A stretch of DNA of 64,000 nt from Actinomadura rupiterrae (GTDB taxonomy: Bacteria > Actinomycetota > Actinomycetes > Streptosporangiales > Streptosporangiaceae): positions 310,001 through 374,000 of the forward strand of contig NZ_JAMZEA010000010.1 in NCBI RefSeq assembly GCF_024172125.1, written 5' to 3'. This document shows positions 16,696-25,109 of this stretch, piece by piece (the stretch's first letter is position 1; each line of letters begins with the position of its first letter). Under the pieces are notes generated by a model. That model was not told where the DNA came from. It did no database searches and was given only the letters and a program-made list of their open reading frames with translations. The position numbers and the translations under genes were made by a program.

Positions 16696-16821
16696 GTCGT
16701 CATTGTGCCAGCGTGTGAGCAGGGCTCCGGCCCGGAGCCTGGCCCTGTCGCACCCACCTCTGGCGCACCCCGGAAGATCGCGGTCTGCCTCGTCCTCGCG
16801 GGTCTCACCAGCCTGTATGGG

Positions 16822-18207
16822 GTGACCACTGTTGAACCGGCCCGCGTCGCGCAGGATGCCCGGCACCGCACGGCCGGACCGAAGCTGATCCTGGCGACCA
16901 CGTTCATGGGCATCTTCCTGCTCAACCTCAGCAGCATGGCGATGAACGTGGCGCTGCCCGGTATCGGGCGGGACCTCGGCGGCAGCACTGCGGGGCTGCA
17001 ATGGGTGGTGGACGCGTACACGCTGATGTTCGCCGCACTTCTGCTTTCCGCGGGCGCGCTCTCCGACCGCATCGGGGCGAGCCGCGCGTTCGGCGCCGGC
17101 GTCGCGGTCTTCACGGTCGCCTCGGCGGCCTGCGGGCTGGCGCCGGGGCTGGGCGAGCTGATCACCGCTCGCCTGGTCCAGGGGAGCGCGGCGGCGATCA
17201 TGCTGCCGTCCTCGCTGGCCCTGGTCCGGCAGGCCTTCTCGGACGCGGCCGAACGGGCACGGGCCATCGCGCTGTGGACCGTCGGCGGAGCCGTCGCGGT
17301 CGCCGCCGGACCGGTGGCCGGCGGGGTGCTGGCCAGCACTCTGAGCTGGCGGGCGATCTTCGCCGTCAACCTGCCCGTCGGCATCGCCACCCTCGCTGTG
17401 CTGACCCGCGCGGAGCGCTCGCCGCGCCGTATCGCGCCGCTCGATCCGTACGGCCAGCTCACCGCGGTCGTCGCGCTCGCGGCGCTCACCTTCGCGGTGA
17501 TCGACGGAGGGGAGAACGGCTTCGGCGAGCCCGTGGTGCTGGGCTGCCTGGGACTCGCCGCAGTGGCGACGGCCGCGTTCATCATGATCGAGGCCCGAAC
17601 CGCCGCGCCGTTGATCCCGCTCGACCTCTTCCGTTCGCGCACGGTGACGGTTTCGGTCGCGATCGGCTTCGTCGTCAATGCCGCCTTCTACGGGCTGGTG
17701 TTCGTGCTGAGCCTGTTCTTTCAGGACGTTCTGGACCTGTCCCCCATGGCCACGGGGCTGATGTTCCTGCCGATGACGGCCGTGATCGCCGGAGCCAACC
17801 TGGCCTCGGCCAGGGCTGCGGCACGGTTCGGGCCGCGGTTCCCGATCGCCGTCGGACAGGCGGTCCTCGCGCTGGCGATGTTCGGCCTGCTCTGGATCGA
17901 CGTCGGCACCGGCAGGCCGGTGATCGCGTCGATGCTCGTCCCGGTCGGCCTCGGCCTGGGCTTCTTCGTGCCTTCCCTGACCGCCGTCCTGCTGAACGAC
18001 ATCGCCGCGGATCGCGCCGGAACGGCCGCCGGGATCCTGAACTCCTTCCGTCAGACGGGCGGCGCGCTCGCCGTGGCCGCCTTCGGAGCCCTGCTCGCGC
18101 ACGGGGACGAGTTCATGTCAGGCCTGCGGGTCGGCCTGTGCGCCGCGGCAGTGATGCTGACGGCCACCACCGTCGCGTCCCTCACCCTGCCGCGCAGACA
18201 GGGCTGA
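16822..18207 (+). CDS. MFS drug-efflux-type transporter (DHA2)
   Basis: 461 residues if it starts at GTG 16822 (VTTVEPARVAQDARHRTAGP); the frame is open back to 16705 but that part has no membrane or family character. LATTFMGIFLLNLSSMAMNVALPGIGRDL is the first span with motif D1, SAGALSDRIGASRAF is motif A, and WTVGGAVAVAAGPVAGGVLA is motif C. About 14 spans. It is divergent from the MmyB-type XRE regulator, which probably controls it. Substrate unknown. Confidence 0.9.
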   Translation: MTTVEPARVAQDARHRTAGPKLILATTFMGIFLLNLSSMAMNVALPGIGRDLGGSTAGLQWVVDAYTLMFAALLLSAGALSDRIGASRAFGAGVAVFTVASAACGLAPGLGELITARLVQGSAAAIMLPSSLALVRQAFSDAAERARAIALWTVGGAVAVAAGPVAGGVLASTLSWRAIFAVNLPVGIATLAVLTRAERSPRRIAPLDPYGQLTAVVALAALTFAVIDGGENGFGEPVVLGCLGLAAVATAAFIMIEARTAAPLIPLDLFRSRTVTVSVAIGFVVNAAFYGLVFVLSLFFQDVLDLSPMATGLMFLPMTAVIAGANLASARAAARFGPRFPIAVGQAVLALAMFGLLWIDVGTGRPVIASMLVPVGLGLGFFVPSLTAVLLNDIAADRAGTAAGILNSFRQTGGALAVAAFGALLAHGDEFMSGLRVGLCAAAVMLTATTVASLTLPRRQG

Positions 18208-18281
18208 CAGGACGGCGACGGAGCTGCCCGGCACGGCACCCGGTCGGCGACCAGGCCTGGAAGCGACCCCGGTGTCCTCTG

Positions 18282-19271
18282 TCAGTGGCGGACGGTGACG
18301 ACGATCTTGCCGACCTGGCCGTCCGCCTCCATGTGCCGGTGGGCCTGGGCCATGTCGGGCAGGTCGAAGGTGCGGTCGATCACCGGGGCGAGCGCGCCGG
18401 TGCGCAGGCCCGCGGTGATGAAGGCATGGCCGCGGCGCATGCGGTCGGGGTCCCGGACGACGTGGTGGACGCCGTAGCCGTGGACGTTGAGCGGCCAGTT
18501 CATCGGCAGCGGCGCCGGACGCGGGTCCAGCCAGCCGTAGACGATCAGCGCGCCGTCGCGGGCCACGTGGTGCGCCAGGTCCGCCAGGCCGGGCCCGCCC
18601 ACCGGGTCGAACACCACGCGGGCGCCCTGCCCGCCGGTGATGTCCTGGACGCGGCCGGCCAGGTCGTCGGTGTCGGTGGCGATGACCTCGGCCGCGCCGG
18701 CGCGCAGCAGTCGCGCGGTCTTGGCGGCCGACCGGGTCACCGCGATCGGGATCGCGCCGATCTGCCCGGCGATCTGGACGGCGGCGGTGCCCACGCTGCT
18801 GGACGCGGCGGTGATCAGCACGTGGTCGCCCGGCCGGAGCCCGCCGACCTCCAGCAACGCGCCGTAGGCGGTCAGGTACGACATCCAGACCGCGGCGCCG
18901 GTGCGGGCGTCCATCCACTCGGGCCGCGGCAGCAGCGCGTCCGCCGCGACGATCGCGCGGTCGGCGTAGATGCCGCCCTGCGACATGCCCTCACCGATCG
19001 ACAGCACGCTCACCGCATCGCCCGGCGCGAACCCGGTCACCTCCGGACCGACCGCCTCGACGACGCCTGCCGCCTCGCTGCCCAGCCGCGACCCCGGCAG
19101 GGTCGGCTGGTAGTAGTACCCGCCCGCGCGGAACAGCGCCTCGGCCCGGTTCAACCCGATCGCCTCGATGCGGACCCGCACCTCGCCCGGCCCCGGTTCG
19201 GCAAGCGGCAGCTTGGCGAACCGGAGCACCTCCGGCCCGCCCACCTGGTCGAACAGCACAACGTTGGCCAT
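18282..19271 (-). CDS. Zinc-type alcohol dehydrogenase / quinone oxidoreductase (MDR)
   Basis: 329 residues from MANVVLFDQVGGPEVLRFAK, chosen because GAGGATCGAG lies directly upstream. The GroES-like N-terminus has GLNRAEALFRAGGYY and PGSRLGSEAAGVVEAVG. The Rossmann domain has ITAASSSVGTAAVQIAGQIG, the AxxGxVG-like NADPH motif of quinone reductases. The catalytic-zinc Cys and His ligands of classical alcohol dehydrogenases are not evident, so a zinc-free NADPH:quinone or enone reductase fits better. It is divergent from a TetR gene, with a long inverted repeat between them. Confidence 0.9.
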   Translation of the reverse strand: MANVVLFDQVGGPEVLRFAKLPLAEPGPGEVRVRIEAIGLNRAEALFRAGGYYYQPTLPGSRLGSEAAGVVEAVGPEVTGFAPGDAVSVLSIGEGMSQGGIYADRAIVAADALLPRPEWMDARTGAAVWMSYLTAYGALLEVGGLRPGDHVLITAASSSVGTAAVQIAGQIGAIPIAVTRSAAKTARLLRAGAAEVIATDTDDLAGRVQDITGGQGARVVFDPVGGPGLADLAHHVARDGALIVYGWLDPRPAPLPMNWPLNVHGYGVHHVVRDPDRMRRGHAFITAGLRTGALAPVIDRTFDLPDMAQAHRHMEADGQVGKIVVTVRH

Positions 19272-19309
19272 CTCGATCCTCATCTCAGTGAGAACGCCGC
19301 ACGATTTCC

Positions 19310-19356
19310 GTGCACCGCTCAAGTTTTGTACGCCGCACTCTAATGGAGCGCTGTAC
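19310..19356. promoter_or_regulatory. Inverted repeat between MDR oxidoreductase and TetR genes
   Basis: GTGCACCGCTC at 19310-19320 and GAGCGCTGTAC at 19346-19356 are near-complementary arms (9 of 11), 25 bases apart, filling the 86-base divergent promoter. It is a candidate TetR binding region for both genes. The wide spacing could mean two half-occupied sites. Confidence 0.5.
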
Positions 19357-19357
19357 G

Positions 19358-20095
19358 ATGTCAACCGTGGGACAGCAGACACTGGGGCGACGGGCGCGGC
19401 TGCGGGCCCAGACCACCGCCGAGATCAAAGCGACCGCGCTGCGGCACATGGCCGAGGGCGGCCCCGACGCCATCTCGCTGCGCGCGATCGCCCGCGACAT
19501 GCAGATGAGCGGCAGCGCCATCTACAGCTACTTCGACACCCGGGACGCCCTGATCACCGAGCTGATCGACGACGTCTACACCGCGCTGGTCGACCACGTG
19601 GAGGCCGCCCGCGACGCGCTCCCGCCCGGGGACGTCGCCGGGCGCATCCTGGCCTGGGCCACCGCGCTGCGTGAATGGTCACTGGCCAACCCGCAGGGGT
19701 TCCGGCTCATCTACGGCGACCCCGTGGCCGGATACCAGCCCCCGCCCGGCGGCCCCGCACCCGACGCCGCCAAACGGGCCTGCCTCGGACTCGCCGACCT
19801 CATCGCCGCGGCCTGGCCGCACGCCCGGGCCGTCCAGGACGCCGACCACACCTGGGCCGAGTTCGCGCCCGCACTGGTCGACACCGTCCGCGCGGCCCAC
19901 CCCGACCTGCCGCCCGCCGCCCTCGCGCTGGCCCTGCGCGTGTGGGGCCGCATGCACGGCCTGGTCGCCCTTGAGGTCTACGGCCACCTGGGCCCGCAGA
20001 CCCACGAGCCGGACCGGCTCTACCGCGCCGAGATGCGCGACCTGATCAAATCGCTCGAGATCGCTCCCGCCGACCGGCACAGCGGCCAGGACTGA
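19358..20095 (+). CDS. TetR-family regulator
   Basis: 245 residues starting MSTVGQQTLGRRARLRAQTT. The N-terminal DNA-binding region is AEIKATALRHMAEGGPDAIS followed by LRAIARDMQMSGSAIYSYF and DTRDALITELI. The C-terminal part (GFRLIYGDPVAGYQPPPGGP) is the WHG-type ligand domain common in actinomycete TetR proteins. It is divergent from the oxidoreductase gene, its probable target. The ATG at 19310 in the same frame would put the operator inside the gene, so it is rejected as a start. Confidence 0.93.
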   Translation: MSTVGQQTLGRRARLRAQTTAEIKATALRHMAEGGPDAISLRAIARDMQMSGSAIYSYFDTRDALITELIDDVYTALVDHVEAARDALPPGDVAGRILAWATALREWSLANPQGFRLIYGDPVAGYQPPPGGPAPDAAKRACLGLADLIAAAWPHARAVQDADHTWAEFAPALVDTVRAAHPDLPPAALALALRVWGRMHGLVALEVYGHLGPQTHEPDRLYRAEMRDLIKSLEIAPADRHSGQD

Positions 20096-20239
20096 CGCTC
20101 CGCGATCCCGCCTCGTCCGGCCGTCCGCCTGGGGCGGGTTCTCGCGGGCCGCGACGCGTTCTCATTTTGTTCTCAGAACCGGGTCGTGGAGATCGTTCCG
20201 GGGTGAGGCGGGGAGAGGTGGCGGGGTGTTTGGGCTGGT

Positions 20240-20332
20240 CGGAGGCGGGTGGGGATCGAACCCACCGTCCCGAGGTACTCGGGACCACCCGTTTTGAAGA
20301 CGGGGGAGGCCACCAGGCGCTCGTCCGCCTCC
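20240..20332 (-). tRNA. selC: tRNA-Sec (anticodon TCA)
   Basis: Read on the minus strand: 8-base acceptor stem GGAGGCGG/CCGCCTCC, a long D stem, anticodon loop CTTCAAA on stem CCCGT/ACGGG with anticodon TCA at 20297-20295, a long variable arm (TCCCGAG..CTCGGGA) and T loop TTCGATC. The discriminator is G (20240) and CCA is not encoded. An 8-base acceptor stem, long extra arm and TCA anticodon together identify selenocysteine tRNA, the carrier of UGA decoding. selA and selB lie 7.5 kb away. Confidence 0.96.
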
Positions 20333-20351
20333 GTCCGGGAGCCTAGCGGGA

Positions 20352-22148
20352 TCAGGGGGTGTAGAGGGAGGCGAGCGCGTCGGCGTATTTCGCGTGGACG
20401 ACGCGGCGGCGGAGTTTGAGGGTGGGCGTGAGCTCCTCGGACTCGGCCGTCCACTCGGCGGGGAGCAGGCGCCACTTCTTGACCTGCTGGACGCGGGCCA
20501 GGCGGGTGTTGGCGTCCTCGACGGCGAGCGCGATCTCCTCCAGGACGAGGGGGTGGTCGGCGAGGGCGGCGAGGTCGGTGGTGTCCAGGCCGTGCGCGGC
20601 GGCCCAGACGGGGGCGACCTCGCCGTCCAGGGTGATCAGCGCGACGACGTAGGGGCGGCGGTCGCCGAAGGCGAGGGCCTGGCCGACCAGGGGGTGCTCC
20701 TTGAGGTGGTTCTCGACCAGGGACGGGGCGATGTTCTCGCCGCCGGCGGTGATGATGATCTCCTTCTTGCGGTCCACGACGCGCAGGAAGCCGTCGGCGT
20801 CGAGCGTGCCGATGTCGCCGGTGCGCAGGTAGCCGTCGGGGGTGAACAGGTCGGCGGTGGCCTCGGCGCGGTTGAGGTAGCCGGGGGTGATGGTGGGCCC
20901 CTTGACGAGGATCTCGCCGTCGGTGTCCAGCTTGAGGTCGGCGCCGGGGAACGGGCGTCCGACGGTGCCGAGCTTGAAGCAGTCGTCGAGGTTGGCGGTG
21001 ACGGCGCCGGTGGTCTCGGTCATGCCGTACGCGTCGAAGATCTTCAGGCCGAGGCCGGCGAAGAACCGCGCTACCTCGACGGGCAGCGGCGCGGCGGCGC
21101 TGGAGGCCTGGCGGACGCGGTCCAGGCCGAGCAGCGCGCGCATCGGGGTCAGGACGGCGGCGTCGGCGCGGGCGAACGCCTCCTCGATCTCGGGCGTGGG
21201 GGAGTTCCCGAACTCCTGGGACGAGATGTAGGCGCGGCCCGCGTCCAGGGCCGCCTCGACGGCCTGCTTCTTGGCCTCGTCCTGCTCGGCGGCGAGGACG
21301 GCCTGGATCCCCGCCATGATCTTCTCCCAGACGCGCGGGACGCCGAAGAAGCCGTGCGGCCGCACCTCCCGCAGCACCGTGGTGAGCTGGGACGGATCGG
21401 GGCAGAAGTGGACGTGCGCGGCGCGCCGGATCGGCAGGTAGTAGCTCAGCACCCGGTCGGCGATGTGCGCGAACGGCAGGTAGGAGATCGCGGCGTTGTG
21501 GTCGGGCAGGACCGACGCGTCCTCCACCATCCGCGTCTCGGCCAGCGCCATCTCGTGGGTGATCAGCACGCCCTTGGGGTGGCCGGTCGTGCCGGAGGTG
21601 TAGAGGAGGGTCAGGGTGTCGGACGGCGCGACCGCCCGCCAGCGCGCCTCCACGTCGTCCGGATGCGCGGGGAGGTGGGCGCGGCCGAGCTCCAGGAAGG
21701 CGTCCCAGGTGAGGAAGCGGTCGCCGGACGGGCAGGCGGCGGCGTCCACGACGATGACGCGGCGCAGGTCAGGCAGCCGGTCCAGCACGGGCAGCCAGCG
21801 GTCGAGCTGGTCGCGGCCGTCCAGCACCGCGTAGCGGGCGCGCGCGTCGGCGGCGATGAAGCCGATCTGGTCGGCGGCCAGGGTCGCGTACACGGTGGTC
21901 GGGACGCCGCCGGCGTGCACCGCGCCGAGGTCGGCCAGGACGTGTTCGGACCGGTTCGGCATCATCAGCGCGACCACGTCCCCGGCGTCCAGGCCGAGCG
22001 CCGCGAACCCGGCGGCGGCCTCCAGCGCGGCGTCCCGGAACGCCGACCAGCTGCGGGTGCGCCACTCGCCGTCGACGCGGTCGGAGTAGGCGGGCCGGTC
22101 GGCGTCCCGTGCGGCGGTGGCGGCCAGCGCCGTGCAGATCGTGGTCAT
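20352..22148 (-). CDS. Long-chain fatty-acid CoA ligase (FadD15-like)
   Basis: 598 residues starting MTTICTALAATAARDADRPA, with GGAGGG just upstream. AMP-binding motifs: LLYTSGTTGHPKGVLITHEM (P-loop), YGMTETTGAVTANL (A5), YLRTGDIGTLDADGFLRVVD (A7/A8) and the C-terminal lid with the catalytic Lys region (LTPTLKLRRRVV). It activates fatty acids to acyl-CoA via acyl-AMP. Length and the KKEIIITAGGENIAPS motif match the membrane-associated long-chain class. It lies just downstream of tRNA-Sec on the same strand, which is probably chance. Confidence 0.94.
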   Translation of the reverse strand: MTTICTALAATAARDADRPAYSDRVDGEWRTRSWSAFRDAALEAAAGFAALGLDAGDVVALMMPNRSEHVLADLGAVHAGGVPTTVYATLAADQIGFIAADARARYAVLDGRDQLDRWLPVLDRLPDLRRVIVVDAAACPSGDRFLTWDAFLELGRAHLPAHPDDVEARWRAVAPSDTLTLLYTSGTTGHPKGVLITHEMALAETRMVEDASVLPDHNAAISYLPFAHIADRVLSYYLPIRRAAHVHFCPDPSQLTTVLREVRPHGFFGVPRVWEKIMAGIQAVLAAEQDEAKKQAVEAALDAGRAYISSQEFGNSPTPEIEEAFARADAAVLTPMRALLGLDRVRQASSAAAPLPVEVARFFAGLGLKIFDAYGMTETTGAVTANLDDCFKLGTVGRPFPGADLKLDTDGEILVKGPTITPGYLNRAEATADLFTPDGYLRTGDIGTLDADGFLRVVDRKKEIIITAGGENIAPSLVENHLKEHPLVGQALAFGDRRPYVVALITLDGEVAPVWAAAHGLDTTDLAALADHPLVLEEIALAVEDANTRLARVQQVKKWRLLPAEWTAESEELTPTLKLRRRVVHAKYADALASLYTP

Positions 22149-22411
22149 CGCGCCCTCCGATGTCAGTAAGTACTTGCAGGCATGCATCGCACCACGTCCG
22201 GCCCGCTCCCGGCAAGATCGGCTCGCGAGGATGCGGCCCGCACCTGCCGGTTCGTCCGTTCTTTTGGCCGACGACACGGATGGCCGTGACCTGCGGCCTG
22301 TCCGATCCGTCACGGGTTGATCACGGGTCGTGTCAATGATCCTTTGGTGGGGTATCTGATCGGGGACGGTTCCGTGACCGAGCGGGGCCCTTCCAGACCG
22401 GGGGAGCGGAC

Positions 22412-22678
22412 ATGACCATCGGGGGCATCTTCACCGCCATCATCTTCGGCGCGATCATCGGTGCGCTGGGCCGCCTCATCGTGCCCGGCAAGCAGAACAT
22501 GTCGATCTGGCTGACCGTGGGCGTCGGTATCGTCGCGGCCTTCGCCGGAACCGGCCTGTCCCACCTGTTCGGCCTGAACACCAAGGGATGGAACTTCTGG
22601 GAGACGCTCTTCCAGATCGCCTTCGCCGTCATCGGGGTGTACCTGGTGGCCGCCTTCTGGCCCAAGAAGTCCTATTAG
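22412..22678 (+). CDS. GlsB/YeaQ/YmgE-type stress membrane protein
   Basis: 88 residues from ATG. Three hydrophobic segments: GGIFTAIIFGAIIGALGRLI, then WLTVGVGIVAAFAGTGLSHL, then ETLFQIAFAVIGVYLVAAFW. The GxIxGxLxR pattern of the transglycosylase-associated family is present. Members are small inner-membrane proteins induced by stress; the biochemical role is unknown. Single-gene unit. Confidence 0.93.
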   Translation: MTIGGIFTAIIFGAIIGALGRLIVPGKQNMSIWLTVGVGIVAAFAGTGLSHLFGLNTKGWNFWETLFQIAFAVIGVYLVAAFWPKKSY

Positions 22679-22685
22679 GACGGTT

Positions 22686-22759
22686 CGGGCGGGCGGCGCG
22701 AAGGGCGCTCAGGCGGGCAGCGCGAAGGCGGTCAGGCGGGCGGCGCGAAGGGCGGTCAG
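22686..22759. repeat. Three tandem 24-base copies at the 3' end of the acyl-CoA synthetase gene
   Basis: Core CAGGCGGGCGGCGCGAAGGG repeated with a period of about 24 bases. The last copy includes the stop codon region of the minus-strand synthetase (stop at 22756-22758). A minisatellite with no clear hairpin. Confidence 0.6.
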
Positions 22760-24651
22760 GCGGGGTCGGGGGACGGGCCGCGCAGGACGGGGCGCAGGGT
22801 CTCCAGGACCGCGGGGTCCTCGATCGTCGACGGCACCGGGACGTCCCGGCCGTCGGCGATCCCGCGCATCGTGCCGCGCAGGATCTTGCCCGAGCGGGTC
22901 TTGGGCAGCGCGGCCACCACCGTGACCTGCTTCAGCGCCGCGACCGGCCCGACCTGCTCGCGGACCATCGCGACCAGCTCGGCGCAGACCGCCTCCGGGG
23001 CGTCCGCCACGCCGCTCTTCAGTACCACCAGCCCGCGCGGGACCTGCCCCTTCAGCGCGTCCCGGACGCCGATCACCGCGCACTCGGCCACCGCCGGATG
23101 CGCCGCCATGACCTCCTCCATCACGCCCGTCGACAGCCGGTGCCCGGCGACGTTGACCACGTCGTCGGTGCGGCCCATCACCCACACGTAGCCGTCCTCG
23201 TCGATCCGGCCGCCGTCGCCGCTGAGGTAGTGGCCCGGGAAGCGGGTGAGGTACGACTCGACGAACCGCGCGTCGTCCTTCCAGAGCGTGGGCAGCGTCC
23301 CGGGCGGCAGCGGCAGCCGGACGGCGATGTCGCCCTCCTCGCCGGGAGCGGCGGGCGAGCCGTCCGGGCGCAGCACCCGCACGTCGTACCCCGGCACCGG
23401 CACCGACGGCGACCCCGGCTTGATCGGCAGCGGCTCCAGCCCGCGCGGGTTGCACACGATCGGCCAGCCGGTCTCGGTCTGCCACCAGTGGTCCACGACC
23501 GGGCGGTCCAGCATCCGCGACGCCCAGTGGTAGGTGTCGGGGTCCAGGCGCTCGCCCGCCAGGAACAGGGTGTCCAGCGCGGCCAGGTCGTGCTCGGCCA
23601 GCAGCCGCCCGTCCGGGTCCTCCTTCTTGATCGCGCGGATCGCGGTCGGCGCGGTGAACAGCACCTTCACGCGGTGCTCGGACGCCACCCGCCAGAACGC
23701 GCCCGCGTCCGGTGTCCCGACCGGTTTGCCCTCGTACAGGACGGTCGTGCAGCCCGTCAGCAGCGGCGCGTACACGATGTAGGAGTGCCCGACCACCCAG
23801 CCCACGTCGGACGCCGCCCAGAACACGTCGCCCGGCCCGACCCCGAACAGGTTCTCCATCGACCAGCGCAGCGCGACCGCGTGCCCGCCGTTGTCGCGCA
23901 CCACGCCCTTGGGACGTCCCGTCGTCCCGGAGGTGTAGAGGATGTACAGCGGATCGGTCGCGGCGACCGGCACGCACCCGGCCGGTTCGGCCGCGGCGAC
24001 CGCCTCGTCCCAGTCCACGTCGCGCGGACGCACCAGATCGGCGTGCAGCTGCGGACGCTGCCGGATGACGCACCGGTCCACCTTGTGCGAGGCCAGCTCC
24101 AGCGCCTCGTCCAGCAGCGGCTTGTACGCCACCAGCCGGGACCCCTCCACCCCGCACGACGCCGACACCACCGCCTTGGGACGGGCGTGGTCGATCCGCG
24201 CCGCCAGCTCCGGCGCGGCGAACCCGCCGAACACCACCGAGTGGACCGCTCCGATCCGGGCGCACGCCAGCATCGCGACCACCGCCTCGGGGATCATCGG
24301 CAGGTACACCACGACCCGGTCGCCGCGCTCGACGCCCTGCGCGCGCAGCGCCCCGGCGAACCGGGCGACCAGCTCGGTCAGCTCCCGGTAGGTGTAGGTC
24401 CGGACCGTCCCGGTGACGGGGGAGTCGTAGATCAGCGCGGCCTGGTCGCCGCGCCCCTCCTCCACGTGCCGGTCCAGCGCGTTGTCGCAGGTGTTCAGCT
24501 CGCCGCCGGTGAACCAGCGGTAGAACGGCGGGGCGCCGTCGTCCAGCACCCGGTCGGGCGGCACCAGCCAGCGGATGTCGCGCGCGGCCAGGCCCCAGAA
24601 GCGGGTGGGGTCGGAGATGCTGCGTTCGTACGCCGCGGCGTAGGCGCCCAT
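22756..24651 (-). CDS. prpE: Propionyl-CoA / acetyl-CoA-type synthetase
   Basis: 631 residues starting MGAYAAAYERSISDPTRFWG, with GGAGG upstream. The WFxGGELNTCDNALDRHV block is the acetyl/propionyl-CoA synthetase N-terminus, ILYTSGTTGRPKGVVRDNGG is the P-loop, HWWQTETGWPI is A5, and GRTDDVVNVAGHRLSTGVME plus LPKTRSGKILRGTMR (C-terminal Lys, target of acetylation) end the enzyme. VVRDNGGHAVAL is closer to PrpE than to Acs. It makes propionyl-CoA (or acetyl-CoA) from the acid, ATP and CoA. The IcmF mutase in this window handles related short-chain acyl-CoA. Confidence 0.92.
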   Translation of the reverse strand: MGAYAAAYERSISDPTRFWGLAARDIRWLVPPDRVLDDGAPPFYRWFTGGELNTCDNALDRHVEEGRGDQAALIYDSPVTGTVRTYTYRELTELVARFAGALRAQGVERGDRVVVYLPMIPEAVVAMLACARIGAVHSVVFGGFAAPELAARIDHARPKAVVSASCGVEGSRLVAYKPLLDEALELASHKVDRCVIRQRPQLHADLVRPRDVDWDEAVAAAEPAGCVPVAATDPLYILYTSGTTGRPKGVVRDNGGHAVALRWSMENLFGVGPGDVFWAASDVGWVVGHSYIVYAPLLTGCTTVLYEGKPVGTPDAGAFWRVASEHRVKVLFTAPTAIRAIKKEDPDGRLLAEHDLAALDTLFLAGERLDPDTYHWASRMLDRPVVDHWWQTETGWPIVCNPRGLEPLPIKPGSPSVPVPGYDVRVLRPDGSPAAPGEEGDIAVRLPLPPGTLPTLWKDDARFVESYLTRFPGHYLSGDGGRIDEDGYVWVMGRTDDVVNVAGHRLSTGVMEEVMAAHPAVAECAVIGVRDALKGQVPRGLVVLKSGVADAPEAVCAELVAMVREQVGPVAALKQVTVVAALPKTRSGKILRGTMRGIADGRDVPVPSTIEDPAVLETLRPVLRGPSPDPA

Positions 24652-25109
24652 ATCGTCGTCCTCCGGTCGGCTCCCCGGCCCCAATCCGTTGTTTCGGGGC
24701 GCACCCCTATAAGGGACGGCCCGGGCGCCTCCCGTCAAGGGCCCCACACCGTCCCGCCAGGGTCATCACTCCCTATGCCGCCCACTCCGGCCGACCCGCG
24801 CAACCCACCGGAACCTGTCCAGAACGCCCAGCACCGCCCTGCGCCGCAACGGCGCAGAACGGCGGAACCCCGACATTGGACGCGCGGTGCCCGCCCGGCG
24901 GCACGAGCAGGCGGAGATGCGGGACGGGCCGAGCACGTGCTGGCCGACGTCCGGGACGGGCCGAGCGTGTGCCAGCGGACGTGCGGGACGAGCCGAGGGC
25001 GTGCTGCGGACGTCCGGGACGAGCCGCGCGCGTGCTGGCGGACGTGCGGGACGGGCCGAGCGCGTGCCGGCGGACGGTCGGGCCGCGCGTCGCGGGCGCG
25101 CGGGTGGGG
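24652..25109. other. 458-base gap, no gene seen
   Basis: Between the acyl-CoA synthetase start and the MFS stop. It holds the synthetase promoter region (a CCCCTATAAGGG box near 24706-24718), about 130 bases of plain GC-rich sequence, then a 32-base tandem array (separate entry). No frame has a credible start, Shine-Dalgarno site or family match. Confidence 0.5.
24917..25075. repeat. Five-copy 32-base tandem minisatellite
   Basis: Units at 24917-24948, 24949-24980, 24981-25011 (31 bases), 25012-25043 and 25044-25075. The core is GTSCGGGACGRGCCGAGCG followed by a GTGCTGGCGGAC-like half. Units 2 and 4 begin GTCC and units 3 and 5 begin GTGC, so the array may have grown by doubling a two-unit block. 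There are no spacers, so it is not a CRISPR. It lies 35 bases downstream of the MFS stop. Confidence 0.85.

Noticed and set aside
20240-20332. Integration site for a mobile element at tRNA-Sec
   Set aside because: No integrase, excisionase or duplicated tRNA end was seen near it.
20394-22169. 591-residue plus-strand frame opposite the fatty-acid CoA ligase
   Set aside because: Gly/Asp/Val-rich shadow of the ligase gene, with no Shine-Dalgarno site or family.
24917-25075. CRISPR array
   Set aside because: The 32-base units abut directly with no variable spacers, and no cas gene is near.
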